Shown: positions 8,357-15,347 of the stretch, piece after piece
How the letters are laid out: each line of letters begins with the position of its first letter
Position numbering within the stretch: position 1 is the stretch's first letter
Source: CAYUIG01 sp964444685
GTDB taxonomy: Bacteria; Gemmatimonadota; Gemmatimonadetes; Longimicrobiales; RSA9
Length of the DNA stretch: 24,767 bases
Assembly: GCA_964444685.1 (NCBI GenBank)
Contig: CAYUIG010000047.1
Location: 1-24,767 of the forward strand
Direction: 5' to 3'
Made by a program: the position numbers and the translations under genes
The notes under the pieces: generated by a model
What the model saw: only the letters and a program-made list of their open reading frames with translations
Told to the model about the DNA's origin: nothing
Databases searched by the model: none

Positions 8357-9087
8357 ACGGCCTGAAGGATGTCGTCGGCGCGCTCCGCCAGCGATTCCGC
8401 GACGGCTGGGCGCTGCTCGCGCCCGGTGCGTCGCGCAACTGGACGAAGACGATCCTCACGGGCGCGGTGCTGCTCGCGCTGCTCATGCTCGCGCTCGTGC
8501 GCGGCGCGCAGCGCCTGGTCGAGCGCGGCGAACTGGACTGGGAGACGGCCTACCTGACGGAGTTGGTGAACGAGGGACCGTTCTCCTTCAGCACGGGCGT
8601 GTGGTTCCAGACGTTCGGCAGCGATCCGACGCTGTGGATCCTCGTCCTGCTGACAGCCACCATTGCGGTCTGGCGTTACCGCCCGCTGGCGGCTCTGTCC
8701 ATCCTGCTCGCGTACATCGGGCCGGACCTCATCACGCGCCTCGGCTGGCTCTCGTGGGCGCGGCCGCGGCCGGAGATCCTGCACGATGGGTTCGCGTCGC
8801 CGGGATTCCATTCCTTCCCGTCCGGGCACACCGCGAAGACGCTGTGCGTCTACGGCATCCTCACGCTGCTCTGGGTGAAGTCGACGCGCAGTTCCCTCGA
8901 GCGACTCATCGCGTTCGGCATTCTCGCGTTCCTCGCGCTCGTCGTGCCGCTCGGGCGCATGTCGATGGGTGTGCACTGGCCGTCCGACGTCATCGCCGGC
9001 TGGCTGATTGGTGGTGCGTGGCTGATCGTGCTGGCGCTGGCGCTGGGCTGGGAGAAGCGCGTGGGTGGGCCTCAGAAGGGAGTATAG
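8353..9087 (+). CDS. PAP2-superfamily membrane phosphatase
   Basis: The 244-residue protein has several membrane segments (about 34-50, 93-107, 112-127, 162-175, 187-200, 214-232) around the PAP2 phosphatase motifs. Motif 2 is PSGH (156-159). Motif 3 keeps R202, H208 and D212 in GRMSMGVHWPSD. Motif 1 is unusual: the expected K-x6-RP reads R129-x7-R137-P138, with Arg for Lys and one extra residue. Family members dephosphorylate undecaprenyl pyrophosphate, phosphatidic acid or phosphatidylglycerol phosphate. The coupling to a PBP4-type enzyme favours lipid-carrier recycling for peptidoglycan, but this is inference. The start is GTG 8353, inside the stop of the gene before it. The stop at 9085-9087 touches the inverted-repeat element. 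Confidence 0.85.
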   Translation: MNGLKDVVGALRQRFRDGWALLAPGASRNWTKTILTGAVLLALLMLALVRGAQRLVERGELDWETAYLTELVNEGPFSFSTGVWFQTFGSDPTLWILVLLTATIAVWRYRPLAALSILLAYIGPDLITRLGWLSWARPRPEILHDGFASPGFHSFPSGHTAKTLCVYGILTLLWVKSTRSSLERLIAFGILAFLALVVPLGRMSMGVHWPSDVIAGWLIGGAWLIVLALALGWEKRVGGPQKGV

Positions 9088-9363
9088 CCGAGGACGCCGA
9101 GGACGCCGAGAACCGATTGGTTCACCGCGGAGGACGCGGAGGGCGCGGAGCGCCACGGGTGGGGCTCCTGCATTCAACCGACGTCAAGTGTCCATCTCGA
9201 GGTCGTTTTTTCTCGAGATGCATGGTTGGCTTCGCTGAGCGGTGGAGATGTTGCATCTCGAGCTTTTCGGGCCTCGAGTTGTACTGTGCACTTCGATCGA
9301 TCACCCCTCCGCGCCCTCCGCGATCTCCGCGGTGAAAAGTCGTCCTCGGCGTCCTCGGCGGTG
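9087..9363. repeat. Imperfect inverted-repeat element in a convergent gap
   Basis: The whole gap between two convergent genes is one symmetric structure. The left arm has an outer part (9087-9110) made of repeated GCCGAGGAC units and an inner part (9121-9150) beginning TTCACCGCGGAG. The right arm has the inner part at 9307-9336, whose reverse complement matches the left inner part at 28 of 30 positions, and the outer part at 9340-9363, which shares a 19-base core GCCGAGGACGCCGAGGACG. Part order is mirrored, so the arms are a true long inverted repeat around a core of about 156 bases. No open frame with a recognisable product was found inside. It could be a non-autonomous mobile or REP-like element, or act as a bidirectional terminator. 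Confidence 0.75.
9193..9220. other. Perfect 9-bp hairpin inside the repeat element
   Basis: CATCTCGAG (9193-9201) and CTCGAGATG (9212-9220) are perfect reverse complements around a ten-base loop ending in six T. A third copy of CATCTCGAG lies at 9254-9262, preceded by GAGATG (9245-9250) and followed by CTCGAG (9273-9278), so several alternative hairpins can form. The T-run is in the loop rather than after the stem, so this is not a standard terminator. Confidence 0.5.
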
Positions 9364-9369
9364 AAAACC

Positions 9370-10227
9370 CTATCCCGCGCGATCGATTTCGCGAGACGAA
9401 ATCCCGAATGCAGCCAGCGCCGAACGCGTCGCCCGATAGCCTTCGTCGAGGAAGTACCGCGTCGACGCAAAATCGAACGTCGAGTAGCCGTCCAGCTCCG
9501 GACGCACATACAGGAGAGGCGGCCCGTCCCACGCGTCCAGCACTTCGCGCTTGCGCGCGTACGCCATGATGTCGTACACGCGATGATGGATGGCGACGAG
9601 GCCCTGCGACACCGTGTCCTTCGAGTCCTTCACCGGCCCCGCACCCACGTCGATTGCCACGATGAGGTCGGCCCCGCGCTCGGCAGCGCGCGTGACGGGT
9701 AGGGGGTCGGCCACGCCGCCGTCCACGAACAGCCGATCGCCGATCTCGGCGGGCGGGAAGAAGAGCGGCAGCGCACACGACGCATAGATCGCGTCGTGCA
9801 CATCCACATCCGTGCGTCCGCCGGCACCGAACCACTCCTCGCGGCCGGTTTCGAGGTCCACCGCGTTCATCGAAACCGGAATCTCGAGATCCTCGAAGCG
9901 CGACGGAGGTACCACGCGCGCGATGTACTCCTGGAGCGTGTCGCCTCGAAACACGCTGGGCTGGCGGATCCCGTTTAGGAGCAGCGCCCAGCGGTTCAGC
10001 ACAACGAGATCCGTTTTCTCCAGCGCCAGCGCCTGCGCCTCCATCTCCGGCCAGCCCATGCCGCCGCCGATGCAGGCGCCGATCAGCGCGCCAATGCTGG
10101 TCCCGATCACCTCGGAGACGGCCAGGCCGGATTCGGTCAGCGCGCGCCACGCTCCGGCGTTCGCCAGACCCTTCATTCCGCCCCCGCCGAGGACGAGAAT
10201 CACCCGCTCGTATTCCTTCTCGCTCAT
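9370..10227 (-). CDS. Patatin-like phospholipase, RssA/NTE type
   Basis: The 285-residue protein shows the patatin catalytic set: the oxyanion-hole glycine motif GGGGMKG (14-20), the nucleophile elbow GTSIG with S44, and the catalytic Asp in VDGGVADPLP (D169). DAIYASCALPLFFPP is the usual segment before the Asp. It should be a serine acyl hydrolase acting on phospholipids or lysophospholipids, at the inner face of the membrane. It lacks both a signal peptide and an outer-membrane C-terminal barrel, so it is the small cytoplasmic kind. It is divergent from the suf operon with a gap of 102 bases, and its stop (9370-9372) lies just beyond the inverted-repeat element. ATG 10227 has only a weak purine stretch upstream. 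Confidence 0.9.
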   Translation of the reverse strand: MSEKEYERVILVLGGGGMKGLANAGAWRALTESGLAVSEVIGTSIGALIGACIGGGMGWPEMEAQALALEKTDLVVLNRWALLLNGIRQPSVFRGDTLQEYIARVVPPSRFEDLEIPVSMNAVDLETGREEWFGAGGRTDVDVHDAIYASCALPLFFPPAEIGDRLFVDGGVADPLPVTRAAERGADLIVAIDVGAGPVKDSKDTVSQGLVAIHHRVYDIMAYARKREVLDAWDGPPLLYVRPELDGYSTFDFASTRYFLDEGYRATRSALAAFGISSREIDRAG

Positions 10228-10252
10228 CGCGTTTCTCAGGCCTCGCCTCGGC

Positions 10253-10281
10253 TTGACACCCCCTGCGCGCGGGGGTACGTT
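10253..10281 (+). promoter_or_regulatory. Predicted promoter of the suf operon
   Basis: A perfect TTGACA (-35, 10253-10258) is followed after exactly 17 bases by TACGTT (-10, 10276-10281). The start of transcription would be near 10288, giving a leader of about 40 bases before sufC. The sufC ATG at 10330 has GGAG at 10322-10325. The same gap must also hold the promoter for the divergent patatin gene, which I could not place. Confidence 0.65.
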
Positions 10282-10285
10282 ACTT

Positions 10286-10304
10286 GATATTCGGAATCAT
10301 TCTC
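10286..10304 (+). promoter_or_regulatory. Fur-box-like operator candidate over the suf start
   Basis: GATATTCGGAATCATTCTC matches the classical 19-base Fur box GATAATGATAATCATTATC at 14 positions, with the right half nearly intact. It lies directly after the -10 box, so a bound repressor would block transcription starts. SUF operons are often controlled by Fur, IscR/SufR-type Rrf2 proteins or other iron sensors. No regulator gene is in the window, so which protein binds is unknown, and five mismatches leave room for chance. Confidence 0.4.
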
Positions 10305-10329
10305 GAAAACTACACCGGCCCGGAGACGC

Positions 10330-11100
10330 ATGAGCGAGCCGTTGCTGAAGATCGTGAACCTGCACGCCGTAGTGGCGGAAGACGGGACGCCCATCCTGAA
10401 GGGCGTGGACCTCGAGATGGGCGAGGGAGAGATCCACGCGGTGATGGGGCCGAACGGCTCCGGCAAGAGCACGTTGTCGAAGGTGCTCACGGGGCATCCC
10501 GGTTACGAGGTCACGGATGGGGAGGTCTGGTACCGCGGGCAGAACCTGCTCGAGCTCGAGGTAGACGAGCGGGCGCGCGCGGGGATCTTCCTTGCGTTCC
10601 AGTACCCTGTGGACATTCCGGGAGTTTCGATTGCCAACTTCCTGCGGACGGCGCTGCAGGCGCAGAATCCGGAGGAGGAGCTGGACATCTTCGATTTCCA
10701 GGAGCTGCTGCTGGAGCGGATGGCGATGCTGGACATGGATCCGTCGTTCGCGGAGCGCTCGGTGAACGAAGGATTCAGCGGCGGCGAGAAGAAGCGGAAC
10801 GAGATTCTGCAGATGGCGGTGCTGAAGCCGCTGCTCGCCGTGATGGATGAGACGGACTCGGGTCTGGACATCGACGCGCTGAAGATCGTCTCCGCGGGCG
10901 TGAACAAGATGCACGAGGAGCGTCCGGAGATGGCGGTGCTGCTGATCACGCACTACCAGCGCATGCTGAACTACATCGAGCCGGATCGCGTGCATGTGAT
11001 GGTGAACGGCCGGATCGTGCGGAGCGGCGGACCGGAGCTGGCGGAGGAGCTGGAGGCGCGGGGCTACGAGGCGTTCCGGGAGGCGGGCGCAGTCGCCTGA
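10330..11100 (+). CDS. sufC: SUF complex ATPase SufC
   Basis: This 256-residue ABC ATPase has Walker A GPNGSGKST (40-48), Q-loop Q91, the signature FSGGEKKR (149-156) and Walker B ending in D173-E174 (VMDETDSGLD). The FSGGEKKRNE form and the MDETDSGLDIDALK segment are specific to SufC rather than to transporters. It drives shape changes of the SufB2C2D or SufBC2D scaffold in the cytoplasm, where iron-sulfur clusters are assembled. It is the first gene of the operon: promoter at 10253-10281, GGAG four bases before ATG. The sufB gene follows after 22 bases. Confidence 0.97.
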   Translation: MSEPLLKIVNLHAVVAEDGTPILKGVDLEMGEGEIHAVMGPNGSGKSTLSKVLTGHPGYEVTDGEVWYRGQNLLELEVDERARAGIFLAFQYPVDIPGVSIANFLRTALQAQNPEEELDIFDFQELLLERMAMLDMDPSFAERSVNEGFSGGEKKRNEILQMAVLKPLLAVMDETDSGLDIDALKIVSAGVNKMHEERPEMAVLLITHYQRMLNYIEPDRVHVMVNGRIVRSGGPELAEELEARGYEAFREAGAVA

Positions 11101-11122
11101 CCGGCACGGAAAGGGATTCGCA

Positions 11123-12538
11123 ATGCCATACAACGAGACGGTCGGCGAGCTCGGACTCGACCAGTACCGCTACGGCTTCGTCACGGAGGACCGGCCGGTA
11201 TTCAAGGCGCGGCCGGGCCTGGACGAGGAGATCGTGCGGCAGATCTCGGCGCACAAGGGTGAGCCGGAGTGGATGCTCGAGTTCCGGCTGAAGGCGCTGA
11301 AGATCTACGAGTCGAAGCCGATGCCGATGTGGGGCGGCGACCTGTCGCAGCTCGGCGCGACGCTGGACGAGATCTACTACTACATCAAGCCGCAGGACCA
11401 GATGGAGCGGTCCTGGGATGACGTGCCGCAGGAGATCAAGGACACGTTCGAGAAGCTCGGCATCCCCGAGGCGGAGCGGAAGGTCCTTGCGGGCGTCGGC
11501 GCGCAGTACGAGTCGGAGATGGTCTACCACTCGCTGAAGAAGGAGTGGGAGGAGAAGGGTGTGATCTTCGAGTCGATCGAGGATGGCCTGCGTCTCTATC
11601 CCGACATCTTCCGCGAGCATTTCGCCACGGTCGTTCCTCCAGGCGACAACAAGTTCGCGGCGCTGAACTCCGCGGTGTGGTCGGGCGGCTCGTTCGTCTA
11701 CATCCCGAAGGGCGTGACGGTGGACATCCCGCTGCAGGCGTACTTCCGCGTGAACGCGGAGCGGATGGGCCAGTTCGAGCGCACGCTGATCATCGTCGAG
11801 GAGGGCGCGAACGCGCAGTACATCGAGGGCTGCACGGCGCCGGTCTACACCACCGAGTCGTTCCACTCGGGTGTGATCGAGATCATCGTGAAGCCGCGCG
11901 CGCGCTTCCGCTACGTGACGATCCAGAACTGGTCGCACAACATGTACAACCTCGTGACGCAGCGGGCGATGGTTCACGAGCACGGCCACATGGAGTGGCT
12001 GGACGGGAACCTCGGCTCGAAGCTCACGATGAAGTATCCGTCGTGCTTCCTTGTCGGTGAGGGTGCGCACGGCGAGGTATTGTCGATCGCGTACGCGGGC
12101 GACGGCCAGCATCAGGACACGGGCGGCAAGGTGATCCACGCGGCGCCGCACACGTCGTCGCAGATCATCTCGAAGTCGATCTCGAAGGGGACGGGGCGCG
12201 CGACGTACCGCGGCCTCTGCAAGATCTACGAGGGAGCCGACCACGCGAAGTCGAAGGTGGAGTGCGACGCGCTGCTGCTGAACGAGACGTCGCGCACGGA
12301 CACGTTCCCGTACATCGAGATCGAGGAGCAGTCGTCGACGGTCGGCCATGAGGCCACGGTCTCGAAGATCGGAGAGGAGCAGCTCTTCTACCTGATGAGC
12401 CGCGGCCTGTCGGAGGAAGAGGCGTCGGCGATGATCGTGCGCGGCTTCATCGAGCCGATCGCGAAGCTGCTGCCGCTCGAGTACGCGGTCGAGTTGAACC
12501 GGCTGATCGAGCTGGAGATGGAGGGCAGCGTTGGCTGA
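11123..12538 (+). CDS. sufB: SUF scaffold protein SufB
   Basis: The 471-residue length is normal for SufB. Typical SufB segments are present: VWSGGSFVYIPKGV, PLQAYFRVN, EGANAQYIEGCTAP and SHNMYNLVTQRA. The C-terminal core has the conserved Cys C381 in VECDALLLN, followed by HEATVSKIGEEQLFYLMSRG and the ending VG. SufB is the subunit on which the cluster is built, together with SufD and SufC. There is no intein, unlike some actinobacterial and cyanobacterial sufB genes. The start is ATG 11123 with a purine-rich GGAAAGGG before it. The stop overlaps the TTG start of sufD by 8 bases. Confidence 0.97.
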   Translation: MPYNETVGELGLDQYRYGFVTEDRPVFKARPGLDEEIVRQISAHKGEPEWMLEFRLKALKIYESKPMPMWGGDLSQLGATLDEIYYYIKPQDQMERSWDDVPQEIKDTFEKLGIPEAERKVLAGVGAQYESEMVYHSLKKEWEEKGVIFESIEDGLRLYPDIFREHFATVVPPGDNKFAALNSAVWSGGSFVYIPKGVTVDIPLQAYFRVNAERMGQFERTLIIVEEGANAQYIEGCTAPVYTTESFHSGVIEIIVKPRARFRYVTIQNWSHNMYNLVTQRAMVHEHGHMEWLDGNLGSKLTMKYPSCFLVGEGAHGEVLSIAYAGDGQHQDTGGKVIHAAPHTSSQIISKSISKGTGRATYRGLCKIYEGADHAKSKVECDALLLNETSRTDTFPYIEIEEQSSTVGHEATVSKIGEEQLFYLMSRGLSEEEASAMIVRGFIEPIAKLLPLEYAVELNRLIELEMEGSVG

Positions 12539-13760
12539 GGTGAAGGCGCAGGTAGTAGAGGCGTACGCGCGCGAGGCGCTGGGCGCGCGGCTGTCGGAGC
12601 GGGAGCCCGAGTGGCTGCGTGACTTCCGGCGCGCCGCGTGGGACGCGTTCGAGGCGCAGCCGCTGCCGACCACGAAGCTGGAGGAGTGGCGCTACACGGA
12701 CCCGTCGAAGCTGAAGTGGGACCGCGTCGCGCTCGCGGAGCCCGTCGCGGCGCCGTCGCTGGAGCTGGACCCGTCGCTCGCCGCCAAGGGCGTCATCCTC
12801 ATGGACCTCGCCGAGGCCGCACGCGAGCACGGCGACGTCGTCCGCCAGCATCTGGGGCGCGCCACGGCGCCGGAGGCCGGCAAATTCGCGGCGCTGAACG
12901 GCGCGTTCTGGTCCGCGGGCGTGTTCATCTACGTTCCGCGCGGCGTGCACATGGATACGCCGATTCGCATTCCGCGCACGGCGACGCAGGGCGGCGTTGC
13001 GGTGTTCCCGCGCACGCTGATCGTGGCGGAGGACGGCGCGCACGTCGCGGTGGTGGAGGAGTTCGCGTCGCAGGACTTCGATGCGCCGGTGTTCGCGTGC
13101 GGGGTGGTCGAGATCCAGGCGGGCGTGGCCGCGCAGGTGCAGTACGTGGCGCTCCAGCAGTGGGGCCGCGGCGTGCACCACCTGTCGACGCAGCGCACGA
13201 TCGCGCAGCGCGACGCAAACCTCGACACGCTCGTCGTGAATCTCGGTGCCAGTGTGGCGCGCGTGGACCTGCACGCGTCGCTCGAGGGGCCGGGTGCACG
13301 GAGCGACATGCTCGGCCTCTACTTCGGCCAGAGCGACCAGCACTTCGACCACAACACGCGCCAGGACCACAAGGTCCCGCACGCGACGAGCGACCTGCTG
13401 TACAAGGGCGCACTCGACGACCGCGCGCGTTCGGTGTTCCGCGGGCTGATCAAGGTCTTCCCTAAGGCGCAGCGCACGGACGCGTATCAGACCAACCGCA
13501 ATCTCCTCCTGTCGCGCGACTCGAACGCGACGTCGCTGCCGAACCTCGAGATCGAGGCGGACGACGTGCGCTGCTCGCACGCGGCCACGGTCGGCCAGCT
13601 CGATGAGGAGGAGCTGTTCTACATCATGAGCCGCGGCATCACGCGGCGCGATGCGGAGCGGCTCGTGGTGTTCGGCTTCTTCGGTGAGGTGCTGGACCGG
13701 CTGCCGCTGCCGGCAGTCGTCCAGGAGCTGCGTGCAGCCATCGAGCGCAAGATCGGCTGA
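12531..13760 (+). CDS. sufD: SUF scaffold protein SufD
   Basis: The 409-residue protein shares the SufB/SufD beta-helix fold: GVFIYVPRGVHMDTPI, TLIVAEDGAHVAVVEE, then DHNTRQDHKVPHATSDLLYKG. Near the end comes CSHAATVG with C348 and H350, the His position implicated in cluster assembly in E. coli SufD. The N-terminal helical part includes TTKLEEWRYTDPSKL, the usual SufD opening. I chose TTG 12531 because GGAGGG (12520-12525) lies five bases before it and it overlaps the sufB stop; GTG 12540 is the next in-frame option. Its 3' end overlaps the Rieske gene by about 29 bases if that gene starts at GTG 13732. Confidence 0.95.
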   Translation: MAEVKAQVVEAYAREALGARLSEREPEWLRDFRRAAWDAFEAQPLPTTKLEEWRYTDPSKLKWDRVALAEPVAAPSLELDPSLAAKGVILMDLAEAAREHGDVVRQHLGRATAPEAGKFAALNGAFWSAGVFIYVPRGVHMDTPIRIPRTATQGGVAVFPRTLIVAEDGAHVAVVEEFASQDFDAPVFACGVVEIQAGVAAQVQYVALQQWGRGVHHLSTQRTIAQRDANLDTLVVNLGASVARVDLHASLEGPGARSDMLGLYFGQSDQHFDHNTRQDHKVPHATSDLLYKGALDDRARSVFRGLIKVFPKAQRTDAYQTNRNLLLSRDSNATSLPNLEIEADDVRCSHAATVGQLDEEELFYIMSRGITRRDAERLVVFGFFGEVLDRLPLPAVVQELRAAIERKIG

Positions 13761-14070
13761 AGCGACGCAGTGGGTGCGCGTCGCCGCGGTCGACGACCTT
13801 CCGCCCGGCGCGCTCCTCGGTGTCGAGGTCGACGGCCTCGCCCTGTGTCTCGCGAACATCGACGGCGAGGTGTACGCGTACCGTGACAACTGCACGCATC
13901 GCGACTACCCGCTGCACAGTGGCATGCTGGAGGACGGGCGCCTCGAGTGCGCGTGGCACGGGGCGCAGTTCGACATGCGCTCCGGCAGGGCCGTGCGGTT
14001 GCCGGCGCTGAAGGGGTTGCGGGGGTATTCGGTGCGCGTCGAGGATGGGTCGATCTTCGTGGGAATTTGA
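13732..14070 (+). CDS. Rieske-type [2Fe-2S] ferredoxin in the suf operon
   Basis: The protein has both Rieske cluster motifs, CTHRDYPLH and CAWHGAQFD, 17 residues apart, and ends with a short strand region (GYSVRVEDGSIFVGI). At about 112 residues it is the small soluble type found as a ferredoxin partner of oxygenases and, in several phyla, inside SUF operons (sometimes annotated NirD/Rieske). It is cytoplasmic and could supply electrons for cluster assembly or serve as an acceptor; this is inference. GTG 13732 was chosen because AGGAG (13723-13727) precedes it and WVRVAAVDDLPPG then sits near the N-terminus, as usual. GTG 13774 is an alternative but lacks a clear Shine-Dalgarno and cuts into WVRV. 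Confidence 0.85.
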   Translation: MQPSSARSAEATQWVRVAAVDDLPPGALLGVEVDGLALCLANIDGEVYAYRDNCTHRDYPLHSGMLEDGRLECAWHGAQFDMRSGRAVRLPALKGLRGYSVRVEDGSIFVGI

Positions 14071-14105
14071 GTCTGGGGTCTGGGGTCTGGAATCTGGAGT
14101 CTGGT
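14071..14105 (+). repeat. Five tandem heptamers filling the Rieske-sufS gap
   Basis: The 35 bases between the Rieske stop and the sufS start are exactly five heptamers: GTCTGGG, GTCTGGG, GTCTGGA, ATCTGGA, GTCTGGT. The GGAG at 14096-14099, which serves as the sufS ribosome-binding site, spans units 4 and 5. No other base is present in the gap. Confidence 0.85.
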
Positions 14106-15347
14106 TTGACTACGGGAACTTCATCGACGGCGGGGTTGGATGCGCGGGCGTTGCGCGCGTTGTTTCCGCTGCTCGCGGCGGATGAGGGGCTCGTGTATCT
14201 GGACAGTGCGGCTACGTCGCAGAAGCCGGGCTCCGTGCTCGCAGCGGAGATCGAGTACTACCGGTCCGAGAACGCGAACGTGCACCGTGGGCTGTACGAT
14301 CTCGCCCGGCGGGCTACGGATCGGTACGAAGGCGCGCGCACGCGTGTGGCGGAGTTCGTCAACGCGGGCGATGCGTCCGAGGTCGTGTGGGTGCGCGGGA
14401 CCACGGAGGCGATCAACCTCGTCGCGTCCGCGTGGGGCTCCGCGAATCTGAAGAAGGGCGACGAGATCCTCCTCACCGTTCTCGAGCACCACTCCAACAT
14501 CGTGCCCTGGCAGCTCGCGGCGCAGCGCGCGGGCGCGCGGCTCGTCTGGGTGGATGCCGATGATGAGGGGCGTCTCCGGCTGGACCAGCTCGATGAGAAG
14601 CTGACGGAGCGCACGCGCATCGTCGCGGTTGCGCATGCGTCCAACGCGCTCGGCACGGTGCACCCGATCGCGGAGATCTGCGAGCGCGCGCACGCGAAGG
14701 GTGCCGTCGTGCTCGTGGACGGTGCGCAGGGCGCGCCGCATCTGCGCGTGGACGTGCAGGCGCTCGGCTGCGATTTCTACACGATCTCCGGCCACAAGCT
14801 GTGCGGCCCGATGGGCATCGGGGCGCTGTGGGCACGGCGCGAACTGCTCGACGCGATGCCGCCGTACCAGGGCGGCGGCGAGATGATCGATTTCGTCGGC
14901 TACGACGAGTCCACCTACGCGAACCCGCCGCATCGCTTCGAGGCGGGCACACCCAATGTGGGCGGCGCGGCCGGCATGGCCGCGGCGATCGACTTCATCG
15001 AGGCCATCGGTCACGATGCGCTGCGCGCGCACGAGCAGGAGCTGGCCGCGTACGGCATCGAGAAGCTGCGCGCGGTGCCGGGTTTGACTTTGTTCGGGCC
15101 TTCCACGCCGGTAGATCGGCTCGCGATCTTCAGCTTCGCGCTGGAGGGCGTGCATCCGCACGACGTCGCGACGATCCTGGACGGCGAGCGCATCGCGGTG
15201 CGCGCGGGGCACCACTGCACGCAGCCGCTGATGCGCCGGCTGGGCGTGCCCGCAACCACGCGCGCGTCCTGCTACCTCTACAACGACAGCGCCGACATTG
15301 ACCGCCTCATCGACGGCCTCGCCGTGGTGCGCCGCATCTTCGCCTGA
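14106..15347 (+). CDS. sufS: Cysteine desulfurase SufS
   Basis: A group II (SufS/CsdA-type) cysteine desulfurase of 413 residues. The PLP lysine is K231 in TISGHKLCGPMGIG, and the persulfide-carrying Cys is C371 in RAGHHCTQPLM. Other family landmarks are YLDSAATSQKP, ENANVHRGLYDLA, VWVRGTTEAINLVA and LEHHSNIVPWQ. It takes sulfur from cysteine (giving alanine) and passes it to SufU. The frame is open upstream to 13947, but that overlaps the Rieske gene. TTG 14106 is the best start: GGAG lies six bases before it, and the protein then opens with a short loose tail before DARALRALFPLLA. The stop overlaps the sufU ATG (TGATG). Confidence 0.95.
   Translation: MTTGTSSTAGLDARALRALFPLLAADEGLVYLDSAATSQKPGSVLAAEIEYYRSENANVHRGLYDLARRATDRYEGARTRVAEFVNAGDASEVVWVRGTTEAINLVASAWGSANLKKGDEILLTVLEHHSNIVPWQLAAQRAGARLVWVDADDEGRLRLDQLDEKLTERTRIVAVAHASNALGTVHPIAEICERAHAKGAVVLVDGAQGAPHLRVDVQALGCDFYTISGHKLCGPMGIGALWARRELLDAMPPYQGGGEMIDFVGYDESTYANPPHRFEAGTPNVGGAAGMAAAIDFIEAIGHDALRAHEQELAAYGIEKLRAVPGLTLFGPSTPVDRLAIFSFALEGVHPHDVATILDGERIAVRAGHHCTQPLMRRLGVPATTRASCYLYNDSADIDRLIDGLAVVRRIFA

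Noticed and set aside
9087..9363. CRISPR-like array or insertion sequence
   Set aside because: The repeats have no equal-length unique spacers, and there is no transposase frame or target duplication. It is better described as an inverted-repeat element.
10297..11133. Minus-strand open frame opposite sufC
   Set aside because: It mirrors an ABC ATPase with all motifs intact on the plus strand, and the mirror translation has no domain.
10946..12673. Minus-strand open frame (575 codons) opposite sufB
   Set aside because: It is the mirror of the strongly conserved sufB, and the product is Arg/Leu/His-rich with no recognisable domain.
13947..14105. Upstream extension of the sufS frame
   Set aside because: It overlaps the Rieske gene in another frame and runs through the heptamer array. 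Family alignment starts near DARALRALFPLLA, after TTG 14106.
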